A stretch of 64,000 bases of DNA from Anaerotignum sp. (lineage in GTDB: Bacteria > Bacillota > Clostridia > Lachnospirales > Anaerotignaceae): contig JAHHTU010000001.1 in the NCBI GenBank assembly GCA_020024455.1, forward strand, positions 62,001-126,000, read 5' to 3'. The position numbers and the translations under genes were made by a program. Of the stretch, positions 1-7,721 are shown piece by piece. Position 1 is the first letter of the stretch, and every line of letters begins with the position of its first letter. The notes beneath the pieces are model-generated. The model was not told the DNA's origin. It saw only the letters and a program-made list of their open reading frames with translations, and searched no databases.

Positions 1-2
1 CA

Positions 3-611
3 CTGACCGTCAACTTTGAATATGAAGATGCAGAAGGCAATGAATATACTGCAAAAGAATTACTGGGTATCAACGTAAAACAAACCACAGAATTGAGTAT
101 AGACGAATTTGTGTTGCCCGAAAGTGTGGAACAATATGCACCAATAACGGTTTCATTCAGTTATTACAACACAGGGAAAGTTGCATTGAACAATGTGATG
201 TTCAAAATAGAAGGGGACGTGGATACACCAAACAAAAGTACTTATATCGGGAACATGGACCCAGGAGCAAGTGACTACTATGAAGCAACATTTACACCAA
301 ATACATTGGGAGAAGTCCCTGTCAGCATCATTGCAAGTTATGAGGACAGCAGTGGGGAATTGGTGGAAGACAGACGGGATTTTGTATTGAATGTGACAGA
401 ACCCATTCCCGTAGATGAAAATGCAGATATGAATATGGAAGAACCTGCTGCACCTGTCAACTTTAAGTGGATTGGTTTCATTGCGGGGCTTGTCATTGTA
501 GCGATTGTTGTGATTGTGATTGTGTTGAAAAAACGCAAAAAGAAAAAAGAAGCTTCTTTGTTGGCAGATATTGACGACGACAAAGATGATGAAGAAGGGA
601 TTTCTTTATGA
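3..611 (+). CDS. CARDB/COG1361-like membrane-anchored extracellular protein (5' partial)
   Basis: The reading frame is open from the window edge, so the gene begins upstream and only its last ~202 residues are present; a TTG at 93 is internal. The visible part is a beta-rich extracellular segment with repeated 'vtvsFsYyNtG' style phrases typical of CARDB/COG1361 adhesion-like domains. It is followed by one transmembrane helix near the C terminus (FIAGLVIVAIVVIVIVL), a basic stop-transfer stretch (KKRKKKKE) and an acidic cytoplasmic tail. Its stop overlaps the next start as ATGA, so it is translationally coupled to the MacB-type permease. By context it is probably the extracytoplasmic accessory part of an ABC export system whose ATPase lies upstream of the window. 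That role is inference; the membrane topology is seen directly. Confidence 0.75.
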   Translation: MTVNFEYEDAEGNEYTAKELLGINVKQTTELSIDEFVLPESVEQYAPITVSFSYYNTGKVALNNVMFKIEGDVDTPNKSTYIGNMDPGASDYYEATFTPNTLGEVPVSIIASYEDSSGELVEDRRDFVLNVTEPIPVDENADMNMEEPAAPVNFKWIGFIAGLVIVAIVVIVIVLKKRKKKKEASLLADIDDDKDDEEGISL

Positions 612-1930
612 GTATCAGAGATTTGATTACAATGGCATTGAGAAACCTGTGGAAACGAAAATTACGTACATTTTTGACGGTGTTGGGTGTTATCATTGGT
701 ACAACTTCCATTGTGGTCATGGTTTCCATTGGGATTGGTATGAACGAAAGTTTTCAACAACAGATTGAACAATGGGGCAGTTTGCAGGTGGTGGAAGTGT
801 ATGGAGAAAATGATGGCGGTATGATGGTAGAAAGTTCATCTTCCAAAAAGCCAAAAAAACAACAGCCATTAGATGCAAAAGCCATTGACACCTTTCGGAA
901 AATGAAATATGTGGAATTGGTGACACCAATTGTGCAAAGCTATGATTTTAAGCTGGTTGATGGTAAATTTGTCAATGAGTGCAACTTCATTGCAATGGAG
1001 CCAGCGGCGATGGAAGCCTTGGGTTATAAGGTGGAGGAAGGACGTGCATTGACTGCTGAGGACGAAGAAGGTATTATCATTGGTCGTGCGGTTATAGATG
1101 GATTTTATAATCCGAAAATGAGTTGGCAAATGCAACAACAATCCAAACCACCGGAACTCAATGTTATGGAAGATAAGATTTTGATTACCATAGACCATCA
1201 GTATGGTACAAGTGATGCAGATAAATCCGTGAAAGCGATGAAAACACCTGTTTTGGGTGTCATGCCTGATGAGGGCATGAATGGGTACAGTGTCATTTTG
1301 CCATTGAAACAAATGGAAAAATTACAAAAACAAAAAGAAGACTATTATAAAAAGAAAGACAGCACCTATAAAGGGGACAGAACCAAGAAAAAAGGTGTGT
1401 ACGAACAGGTATCTGTAAAAGTGAATGATATCAACAAAGTACAGGAAGTGCAACAACAAATCAAAGATATGGGATTTCGGACATCGAGCCTGACAGAGGA
1501 ATTGGAAACCATGAAAGAAACAACCAAAATGTTGCGTATGATGTTGGGAGCGATTGGTGCAGTATCTTTGGTTGTAGCGGCGATTGGGATTACCAATACG
1601 ATGGTGATGGCAATTTATGAAAGAACCAGAGAAATTGGGATTATGAAAGTGATTGGTGCATCTTTACGAGATGTGAAACTGCTGTTTTTGACAGAAGCGG
1701 CATTTATCGGATTTGTGGGTGGTGTACTGGGTTGTGTGACCAGTTTTCTGATGTCAAAAATTGTAAATGTCTTTGCGGCACAGCAAGCAAGCGAAATGAC
1801 ATCTTCCATTCCACTGTGGCTGTATTTGGCATCGATTGGATTTGCAACGGCAATCGGCGTGCTTTCGGGATATTTGCCTGCAAAACGTGCCATGAAATTG
1901 AGTGCCTTGACAGCCATTAAAACAGAATAA
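608..1930 (+). CDS. ABC transporter permease, MacB/FtsX family
   Basis: 440 residues with the family layout: a short cytoplasmic start (MSIRDLITMALRNLWKRKLR), a first membrane helix with the TFLTVLGVIIGTTSIV motif, a ~240-residue extracytoplasmic MacB_PCD-like domain with lysine-rich inserts, and three C-terminal helices of the FtsX core. The segment containing 'YERTREIGIMKVIGAS' is the coupling-helix signature of this family and should contact the ATPase. The start overlaps the upstream stop (ATGA). The ATPase partner is expected upstream. The substrate is unknown; MacB-like systems move lipoproteins, peptides or drugs, or act as mechanotransmitters. Family assignment is firm, function is not. 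A clear terminator follows. Confidence 0.9.
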   Translation: MSIRDLITMALRNLWKRKLRTFLTVLGVIIGTTSIVVMVSIGIGMNESFQQQIEQWGSLQVVEVYGENDGGMMVESSSSKKPKKQQPLDAKAIDTFRKMKYVELVTPIVQSYDFKLVDGKFVNECNFIAMEPAAMEALGYKVEEGRALTAEDEEGIIIGRAVIDGFYNPKMSWQMQQQSKPPELNVMEDKILITIDHQYGTSDADKSVKAMKTPVLGVMPDEGMNGYSVILPLKQMEKLQKQKEDYYKKKDSTYKGDRTKKKGVYEQVSVKVNDINKVQEVQQQIKDMGFRTSSLTEELETMKETTKMLRMMLGAIGAVSLVVAAIGITNTMVMAIYERTREIGIMKVIGASLRDVKLLFLTEAAFIGFVGGVLGCVTSFLMSKIVNVFAAQQASEMTSSIPLWLYLASIGFATAIGVLSGYLPAKRAMKLSALTAIKTE

Positions 1931-1937
1931 AACAGTA

Positions 1938-1972
1938 AAATATACTCCTTTTGCAAAGGGGTATATTTTTTT
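1938..1972 (+). terminator. Rho-independent terminator after the MacB-type operon
   Basis: A ~12-bp stem (AATATACTCCTT pairing with AAGGGGTATATT, one G-U) around a short TTGC loop is followed by a run of T residues directly after the permease stop codon. Confidence 0.85.
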
Positions 1973-2035
1973 TGAAAAATGTGGCAGAAAGGATTTTGCA
2001 AAAAAGGATACATTAAAACAGGAGGTGAAACAAAT

Positions 2036-2716
2036 ATGCTGGAAGTGGCAACCGCACCTGTGCTGATATTGTTGTTTTATTGCTATATTCGGGATAAATA
2101 TGAAAAAGAACCGTTCAAATTGTTGGTTTGGGGCGTGATTTGCGGGGTGTATGTTGCGTTTGTGGTGTATGGTTTGGGAATGGCGATGGAGCGTGTGTTC
2201 CCGCATAAAGAAACACCATTGTACACGGCTTTTTTCAGTTCGGCTTTGGTAGAAGAAGGGATTAAATTTTTGTTTTTATATTTTTTGATTTGCCGAAACA
2301 AGGAGTTTAATGAGCCGTTTGATGGGATTGTATATGCTGTGTTTGTGTCTTTGGGCTTTGCTTGGATTGAAAATATGGTCTATGTGACACACCCGTTATG
2401 GGGTGGCATTGGTACGGCAATGGCAAGGGCTGTGATTTCTGTGCCGGCACATGGGTTTTTTGGTGTGCAAATGGGCTTTTGGTTTGGGGCATATCGTTTT
2501 GCAAACAAAAAATACGGTTTGGTGCTGGCGTTTTTGTTTGCGTATGTGTATCATGGTCTGTATAATTATTTTTTGTTGTGGCAATGGTTTGGTGCAAAAA
2601 TATGTTTTGGGATATTGTTTTTGATTTTATGCATACATAGTGTATGTTGTATGCAGTATTTCTTAAAACATTCTCCATTTCGTCCCATAGGTGGATTTTC
2701 GTCCAGAAAACGGTAA
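2036..2716 (+). CDS. PrsW-family intramembrane protease
   Basis: 226 residues, very hydrophobic, about seven predicted helices. The family's conserved acidic and histidine motifs inside membrane segments are visible: an EExxK motif (VEEGIKF), a following FAWIEN motif, a PAHGFFG histidine and a YHGLYNY histidine. In Bacillus subtilis PrsW performs site-1 cleavage of anti-sigma factor RsiW; other members have unknown substrates, and no anti-sigma gene is adjacent here. The start at ATG 2036 is chosen because it has a strong AGGAGG site 10 bases upstream; the frame is open further upstream to 1979 but without such a site. It stands alone between a terminator and the next promoter. Confidence 0.85.
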   Translation: MLEVATAPVLILLFYCYIRDKYEKEPFKLLVWGVICGVYVAFVVYGLGMAMERVFPHKETPLYTAFFSSALVEEGIKFLFLYFLICRNKEFNEPFDGIVYAVFVSLGFAWIENMVYVTHPLWGGIGTAMARAVISVPAHGFFGVQMGFWFGAYRFANKKYGLVLAFLFAYVYHGLYNYFLLWQWFGAKICFGILFLILCIHSVCCMQYFLKHSPFRPIGGFSSRKR

Positions 2717-2731
2717 AATTTTTTGTTTCGC

Positions 2732-2760
2732 TTGAAAAGATTTCAAAAAAGCGGTATACT
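2732..2760 (+). promoter_or_regulatory. Sigma-A-type promoter for the Nudix gene
   Basis: TTGAAA (2732-2737) and TATACT (2755-2760) are separated by exactly 17 bases and lie about 45 bases upstream of the Nudix start. Confidence 0.7.
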
Positions 2761-2803
2761 GTTTATAAACCTATGATAAAATAAATACGGCGGAGGAAAT
2801 ATT

Positions 2804-3268
2804 GTGATTGAAGCAATCAGCTGTGGCGGTGTTGTGATACACAGATGGAAAATTCTCTTGCTTTATAAAAACCAAAATGGCAGATATATGGGGTGGGTAT
2901 TGCCAAAAGGCACAGTCGAAGAAAATGAAACATATCGCCAAACCGCACTCAGGGAAGTCAAAGAAGAATCCGGTGCAACAGGCGATATCATCAAGTATGT
3001 TGGCAAAACACAATATACCTTTAAGGGCGGCGATGATACCGTCAACAAAACGGTACATTGGTATCTGATGAGCACAAATTCTTTTTACTGCAAACCCCAA
3101 AGCGAAGAATATTTCGCAGATGCAGGATTTTATAAATTCCATGAGGCATATCATTTGCTGAAATTTAACGACGAACGCCAAATTTTGAAAAAAGCATACT
3201 ATGAATATAGTGAAATGCGAAAAAACAAGGAATTTTTGAAAAAGAAATTTCTGCAAAACAAAATATGA
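2804..3268 (+). CDS. Nudix (MutT-like) hydrolase
   Basis: 154 residues starting at GTG with GGAGG just upstream. A complete Nudix box G-x5-E-x7-REVxEESG is present at about residues 40-62 (PKGTVEEN ... REVKEESGA), so the Mg-binding glutamates are intact. Family members hydrolyse nucleoside diphosphates linked to another group, for example oxidised dNTPs, ADP-ribose or diadenosine polyphosphates; the substrate cannot be told from sequence. The C-terminal part is basic and rich in Lys/Asn. The stop overlaps a possible ATGA start of the next small gene, so the two are likely cotranscribed. Confidence 0.9.
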   Translation: MIEAISCGGVVIHRWKILLLYKNQNGRYMGWVLPKGTVEENETYRQTALREVKEESGATGDIIKYVGKTQYTFKGGDDTVNKTVHWYLMSTNSFYCKPQSEEYFADAGFYKFHEAYHLLKFNDERQILKKAYYEYSEMRKNKEFLKKKFLQNKI

Positions 3269-3285
3269 AAAGGAGCGGGAAAAAT

Positions 3286-3576
3286 ATGAAAAAGTATTTT
3301 GAAGCAAGACCTACTTTAGGAGATTTGAGAGAAAAAATCGTTATTTTGAAAGATGATGACGACAAAAAAAATATCTTCTTGATATTGGCTATTTTGACAG
3401 CAGTATTGGCCGTGGTTTCTTTGGGTGTTGTATATTTGCTCAAAACAAAAATGAATGATGCATATGACGAAGATTGGGATTATGATTGGGACGACTTGGA
3501 CGATGAATGTTGTGATGACGATTGCTGTTGCACAGACAGCGATGTAGACAGCTCTGTAAAAGTAGAACAAGTATAA
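3286..3576 (+). CDS. Small single-pass membrane protein with Asp/Cys-rich tail
   Basis: 96 residues if started at ATG 3286, which has AGGAG at the right distance; an ATG at 3265 overlapping the Nudix stop is the alternative. Layout: ~28 cytoplasmic residues with a KDDDDKK cluster, one transmembrane helix (FLILAILTAVLAVVSLGVVYLL), then an extraordinarily acidic tail of alternating Asp/Trp/Tyr ending in DDECCDDDCCC. The tail looks like a metal-binding or disulfide-forming segment, but no domain is recognised. Similar short proteins are, as far as I recall, found in Lachnospiraceae without a known role. Coding is supported by the ribosome binding site and operon position; function unknown. Confidence 0.75.
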   Translation: MKKYFEARPTLGDLREKIVILKDDDDKKNIFLILAILTAVLAVVSLGVVYLLKTKMNDAYDEDWDYDWDDLDDECCDDDCCCTDSDVDSSVKVEQV

Positions 3577-3664
3577 TTTCTGCATCTTGTCATGCAAAAT
3601 GGGCTGATATGGGTGAGCATAGGACAATCATGTTTTCTTGTGTCAGCCTGTTTTTGAAATTTTG

Positions 3665-3704
3665 CGGGACGGGTACGACAAATGCGGGACGAAACCCGAC
3701 CAAA
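3665..3704 (+). promoter_or_regulatory. CggR-type operator upstream of cggR
   Basis: Two CGGGAC hexamers at 3665-3670 and 3685-3690 are spaced with a 20-base period, the geometry of the B. subtilis CggR operator (CGGGAC-N6-TGTC-N4 repeated). The TGTC parts are not conserved (GACA and CGAC occupy those places). The site sits just upstream of the cggR ribosome binding site, where a bound repressor would block its own operon. Confidence 0.7.
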
Positions 3705-3715
3705 GAGGTGAACGT

Positions 3716-4744
3716 ATGAAAGACGAATTGCAACTATTGCGAAAAATGATTCCGGATATGGCAGAAGAAATGGTCAAACGCTACCGTATCCTGAAAACGG
3801 TCAAATTATTGGAGCCTTGCGGCAGAAGGCTTGTGGTGCTGTCTTTGGGTATGACAGAGAGAACAGTACGCAGTGAAATAGAAAAATTGAATGCACAAGG
3901 GTTGGTCAAGGTTTCCAAAACCGGTATGTCTGTGACAGAAGAAGGCAGTTTGGTTTTGGAAGGTTTATCCGAACTGTTTGGAAAATTGACCGGTATGGCG
4001 GCTTTGGAAGAAAAAATAAAATCCATATTAGGTGCAAAACGTGTGATGCTTGCACAGGGAGATTGTCAAGAAAGCGAGCGAACTGTCAAGGAAATGGCAC
4101 ATATGGGGGCAAGAGCGTTGCTGGATATTGTCAAACGCAACAGTCGTGTGGCAATCGCAGGCGGCTCTACCATGGCGGAATTGGTTGATGCCATTCCGGA
4201 TACGGCAACCAAAAAGGCAGAAATGATATTGCCTGCAAGAGGCAGTATTGGCAGAAAATTGGAATTGCAGGCAGATACATTATGTGCAAAAATGGCAGAA
4301 AAAATCGGAGCGGAGTATCGTATGCTCCATCTGCCCGATAATTTGAGTTTGAATGTATTGGAAGAAATGAAACAAGAGCCGGAAGTTGCAGAAACCATTA
4401 CAGAATTGCAAAATTTGGATATTTTGATGCTTGGTGTGGGCGATGCGATGGAAATGGCAGAAAAACGCCGTTTAGATGGTGTGATAAAAGAAAAATTGAA
4501 AAAAGAATGTGCTGTTGCCGAAGCCTGTGGGTATTATTTTAATTATCAAGGGGAAGTGGTGTATGAAACCAATTCCATTGGGGTAGATTTTTCAAAGGTG
4601 CATACCATCAAAGATGTGATTGTATCTGCCGGTGGAAAGAAAAAAGCGGCTTGTCTGTTGGCTTTGAGTAAAAGTATGCCAAATGCAATTTTTGTATTAG
4701 ATGAAGGCGCAGCATTGGAAATGTTGCGTCTGATGGAACAGTGA
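3716..4744 (+). CDS. cggR: Central glycolytic genes regulator CggR
   Basis: 342 residues, the usual length of SorC/DeoR-family CggR. The N terminus (about residues 1-90) holds a winged helix with RRLVVLSLGMTERTVRSEIEKL as recognition region; the rest is the sugar-phosphate-binding domain with the VAIAGGSTMAEL phosphate-loop-like segment. In Bacillus, fructose-1,6-bisphosphate releases CggR from its operator and turns on lower glycolysis. The start at ATG 3716 is preceded by AGAGGTG; the frame is open back to 3638. It is the first gene of a run with pgk, tpiA, gpmI and eno, and a matching operator lies directly upstream, so autoregulation is likely. gapA, which follows cggR in Bacillus, is absent. 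Confidence 0.93.
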   Translation: MKDELQLLRKMIPDMAEEMVKRYRILKTVKLLEPCGRRLVVLSLGMTERTVRSEIEKLNAQGLVKVSKTGMSVTEEGSLVLEGLSELFGKLTGMAALEEKIKSILGAKRVMLAQGDCQESERTVKEMAHMGARALLDIVKRNSRVAIAGGSTMAELVDAIPDTATKKAEMILPARGSIGRKLELQADTLCAKMAEKIGAEYRMLHLPDNLSLNVLEEMKQEPEVAETITELQNLDILMLGVGDAMEMAEKRRLDGVIKEKLKKECAVAEACGYYFNYQGEVVYETNSIGVDFSKVHTIKDVIVSAGGKKKAACLLALSKSMPNAIFVLDEGAALEMLRLMEQ

Positions 4745-4777
4745 TTTTGAAATGCAAAAACAGAAAGGAGCATTTTT

Positions 4778-5971
4778 ATGTTACAGAAAAAAACGGTTGA
4801 TGATTTGCAGGTAAAAGGAAAAAGAGTTTTGGTGCGTTGCGACTTTAACGTACCTTTGCAAGATGGTGTTATCACAGACGAAAATCGTATCACAGCAGCT
4901 TTGCCCACCATTCAAAAATTGCTTGCAGATGGTGCAAAAGTCATTCTTTGCTCTCATATGGGCAAACCCAAAGGGGAAGTCAAACCGGAATTGTCTTTGG
5001 CTCCCGTTGCAAAAAGACTGTCCGAACTGTTGCAAAAAGAGGTTGTATTTGCAAAAGATGATGTGGTTGTGGGAGAACACGCAAAAAATGCGGTTGCCAA
5101 TATGAAAGATGGCGATGTTGTGTTATTGGAAAATACACGTTTCCGCAAAGAAGAAACCAAAAATGAAGAAAATTTCAGCAAAGAATTGGCATCTTTGGCA
5201 GATGTGTATGTCAATGATGCGTTTGGCAGCAGCCACAGAGCACATTGTTCTACCGTTGGGGTGACAGAATTTGTGCCGGAATGTGCCGTAGGCTATTTGA
5301 TGGAAAAAGAAATTGCATTTTTGGGAAATGCAGTCAACAATCCTGTACGTCCGTTTGTGGCAATATTGGGCGGCTCCAAAGTATCTGACAAAATCAATGT
5401 CATTAACCATTTGTTGGAAAAAGTGGACACATTGATTATCGGCGGTGGTATGGCATATACATTTGCGGTCGCACAAGGCGGTCATGTAGGCGATTCCTTG
5501 CTGGAAGCAGATAAAGTGGAATATGCAAAAGAAATGATTGCAAAAGCAAAACAAAACGGTGTGAAATTGTTGTTGCCCATAGATACTGTTATCACAAAAG
5601 AATTCAAAAATGATACAGAATACAAAACAGTACCTGCCGGTGAAATCCCTGATGGTTTTATGGGATTGGATATTGGCGAAGAAACAAGAAAATGCTTTGC
5701 AGATGCCATCAAAGATGCCAAAACAGTGGTTTGGAACGGCCCTATGGGTGTATTTGAATTTGAAAACTTTGCACATGGTACAAAAGCCATTGCAGAAGCA
5801 ATGGCAAATATTGATGCAACAACCATTATTGGTGGTGGGGACTCTGCGGCAGCAGTCAACCAAATGGGATATGGGGACAAAATGACACATATTTCCACTG
5901 GTGGCGGTGCTTCCTTGGAATTTTTGGAAGGAAAAGCATTACCCGGTGTAGTAGCAGCAGATGATAAATAA
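4778..5971 (+). CDS. pgk: Phosphoglycerate kinase
   Basis: 397 residues, the normal bacterial length. N-terminal substrate motif VRCDFNVPLQDG, the LLENTRFRKEE segment, and the C-terminal nucleotide-binding GGGDSAAAVNQMG motif are all present. It transfers phosphate from 1,3-bisphosphoglycerate to ADP, the first ATP-forming step of lower glycolysis, in the cytoplasm. It starts 33 bases after cggR with an AGAAAGGAG site and belongs to the CggR-controlled operon. Confidence 0.98.
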   Translation: MLQKKTVDDLQVKGKRVLVRCDFNVPLQDGVITDENRITAALPTIQKLLADGAKVILCSHMGKPKGEVKPELSLAPVAKRLSELLQKEVVFAKDDVVVGEHAKNAVANMKDGDVVLLENTRFRKEETKNEENFSKELASLADVYVNDAFGSSHRAHCSTVGVTEFVPECAVGYLMEKEIAFLGNAVNNPVRPFVAILGGSKVSDKINVINHLLEKVDTLIIGGGMAYTFAVAQGGHVGDSLLEADKVEYAKEMIAKAKQNGVKLLLPIDTVITKEFKNDTEYKTVPAGEIPDGFMGLDIGEETRKCFADAIKDAKTVVWNGPMGVFEFENFAHGTKAIAEAMANIDATTIIGGGDSAAAVNQMGYGDKMTHISTGGGASLEFLEGKALPGVVAADDK

Positions 5972-5998
5972 TTTTGGACATAAGGAAGCGACAAAACA

Positions 5999-6922
5999 AT
6001 GAAAAGATTTTGTAAATTTGGTATGGTATTGTGTTTGATGGCAAGCATGACACAAAATGTCTGGGCGAATACGCCTTCGGACGCTTTTTTGCAAGCGGTG
6101 GAAATACTGGGGAGTAAAGAAATCGAGCAAGAGGCACCAAAAGAAGAAAATCTGCCATATGTGGAACCGACAGAATATATTCCTGTGTTGATGTATCATC
6201 ATTTTGCCATTCGTGATATGGAACAGGGCGATGGCATCACCACCAAACAGGCACAGTTGGAAGAACAGGTAAAATATTTCAAAGAACAAGGATATCACTT
6301 GATTTCCATGGAAGAATTGGATAACATATTGTCCAAAAAAGAGAAGGAAAAAGACATAGACGGAGATATTGGTCTGGACTTGAAAGTCAAATATCTTTGT
6401 ATCACCATGGACGATGGGTATTATAGTAATTATGATTTGGCATATCCGATTTTCCAAAAATATCAAGTACCGGCGACCATATTCGCCATTACAGACAGCA
6501 TTACCCATCAAATTGGATTGAAAAAATTCACTTGGGACAATGCCTCTGAAATGGTGAATAAAAGTAAAGTTGGTATCTATAATCATACCTGTAACCATAT
6601 CCCAATCAGCAAAACGACAACAGAAGAATTTGTCGAGGCCGTATTGGCAGCAGAAGATGCATTGAAAGAAAATTTGCCGACACGAAGAACTTCTGTAAAA
6701 GCATTGGCGTATCCGAATGGGCAAACAAATGAGGCATTGCAAAAAGCATTGGAAGAAGAAGGATTTTCACTTGCCTTTACGGTACAGCCGGGGGTCATTG
6801 AAGGAACAACTTCACGCTTGGCAATTCCAAGAATTACGGTGGAATCCGGTATGACAGGCGAAGATGTTGTCAAAAAGATAGAAAAAACAGCTGCACGTAC
6901 CATGCAGAATAAAACAAAATGA
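5999..6922 (+). CDS. Secreted polysaccharide deacetylase (NodB domain)
   Basis: 307 residues with a cleavable-looking signal peptide (MKRFCKFGMVLCLMASMTQ then VWA). The NodB fold of carbohydrate esterase family 4 is marked by the TMDDGYYSNYDLAYPIF motif (catalytic Asp pair), the metal-binding histidines of NHTCNH, and the late YPNGQ motif. It probably removes N-acetyl groups from peptidoglycan or another exported glycan on the outer face of the membrane. It lies 27 bases after pgk and overlaps the reading frame leading into tpiA, so a cell-wall gene is embedded in the glycolytic operon. Metal ligands look intact, so activity is expected; substrate is unknown. Confidence 0.9.
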   Translation: MKRFCKFGMVLCLMASMTQNVWANTPSDAFLQAVEILGSKEIEQEAPKEENLPYVEPTEYIPVLMYHHFAIRDMEQGDGITTKQAQLEEQVKYFKEQGYHLISMEELDNILSKKEKEKDIDGDIGLDLKVKYLCITMDDGYYSNYDLAYPIFQKYQVPATIFAITDSITHQIGLKKFTWDNASEMVNKSKVGIYNHTCNHIPISKTTTEEFVEAVLAAEDALKENLPTRRTSVKALAYPNGQTNEALQKALEEEGFSLAFTVQPGVIEGTTSRLAIPRITVESGMTGEDVVKKIEKTAARTMQNKTK

Positions 6923-6945
6923 AAACAAAGAAAGGATTGCGTATC

Positions 6946-7692
6946 ATGAGAAAAAAAATCGTTGCAGGAAACTGGAAAATGAATCAAACACCGCAAGAAG
7001 CAAAAGCATTATGTAATTTGTTAAAAGATAAAGTCAATACAACAGAAGTTGATGTTGTGTTCTGTGTACCTTTTGTGGATTTATATCCTGTTTTGGAAGC
7101 GTTGCAAGGTACCAATATTGCTGTTGGTGCGGAAAATATGCACTTTGCAGAAAGTGGTGCATATACAGGTGAAATCTCCGGTGCGATGCTCAAAGAAATG
7201 GGTGTGCAATATGTGATATTGGGACACTCGGAACGCAGAGAATATTTTGGGGAAACAAATGAAAGTGTCAATCAGAAAACAAAAAAAGCATTGGAATATG
7301 GTTTGATACCGATTGTATGCTGTGGGGAAACATTGGCACAAAGAGAAGCGAATATTACCATTGAATGGGTGCGTATGCAAATCAAGTGTGCATTGGCAGG
7401 CATTGATGCAGAAGATGCCAAAAAGATTGTGATTGCATACGAACCCATCTGGGCGATTGGCACAGGCAAAACCGCAACATCTGCACAGGCACAAGAAGTG
7501 TGTGCGGCAATTCGTCAGGTTTTGACAGAAATGTATGGACAGGCTGTTGCAGAACAAATGCGTATCCAATATGGCGGCAGCGTGAACGCAAAAAATGCGG
7601 CAGAATTGTTTGCAATGGCTGACATTGACGGTGGTTTGGTAGGTGGTGCAAGCCTGAAAGAAGAATTTGCGGATATTGTGCAATACAAATAA
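6946..7692 (+). CDS. tpiA: Triosephosphate isomerase
   Basis: 248 residues. All family hallmarks are present: GNWKMN with the active-site Lys, HSERR with the electrophilic His, the catalytic Glu in AYEPIWAIGTGKTA, and the phosphate-binding GGSV and GGASL near the end. It interconverts dihydroxyacetone phosphate and glyceraldehyde 3-phosphate. ATG 6946 (MRKKIVAGN) is chosen over the ATG at 6919, which overlaps the deacetylase stop, because homologs begin here and AAAGGA precedes it. Confidence 0.97.
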   Translation: MRKKIVAGNWKMNQTPQEAKALCNLLKDKVNTTEVDVVFCVPFVDLYPVLEALQGTNIAVGAENMHFAESGAYTGEISGAMLKEMGVQYVILGHSERREYFGETNESVNQKTKKALEYGLIPIVCCGETLAQREANITIEWVRMQIKCALAGIDAEDAKKIVIAYEPIWAIGTGKTATSAQAQEVCAAIRQVLTEMYGQAVAEQMRIQYGGSVNAKNAAELFAMADIDGGLVGGASLKEEFADIVQYK

Positions 7693-7721
7693 TCATCGCA
7701 ATGTGTAAGAGGTGAAAGGTT

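Noticed and set aside
5939..6742. 267-codon minus-strand frame rich in Phe/Cys
   Set aside because: Shadow of the polysaccharide deacetylase gene.
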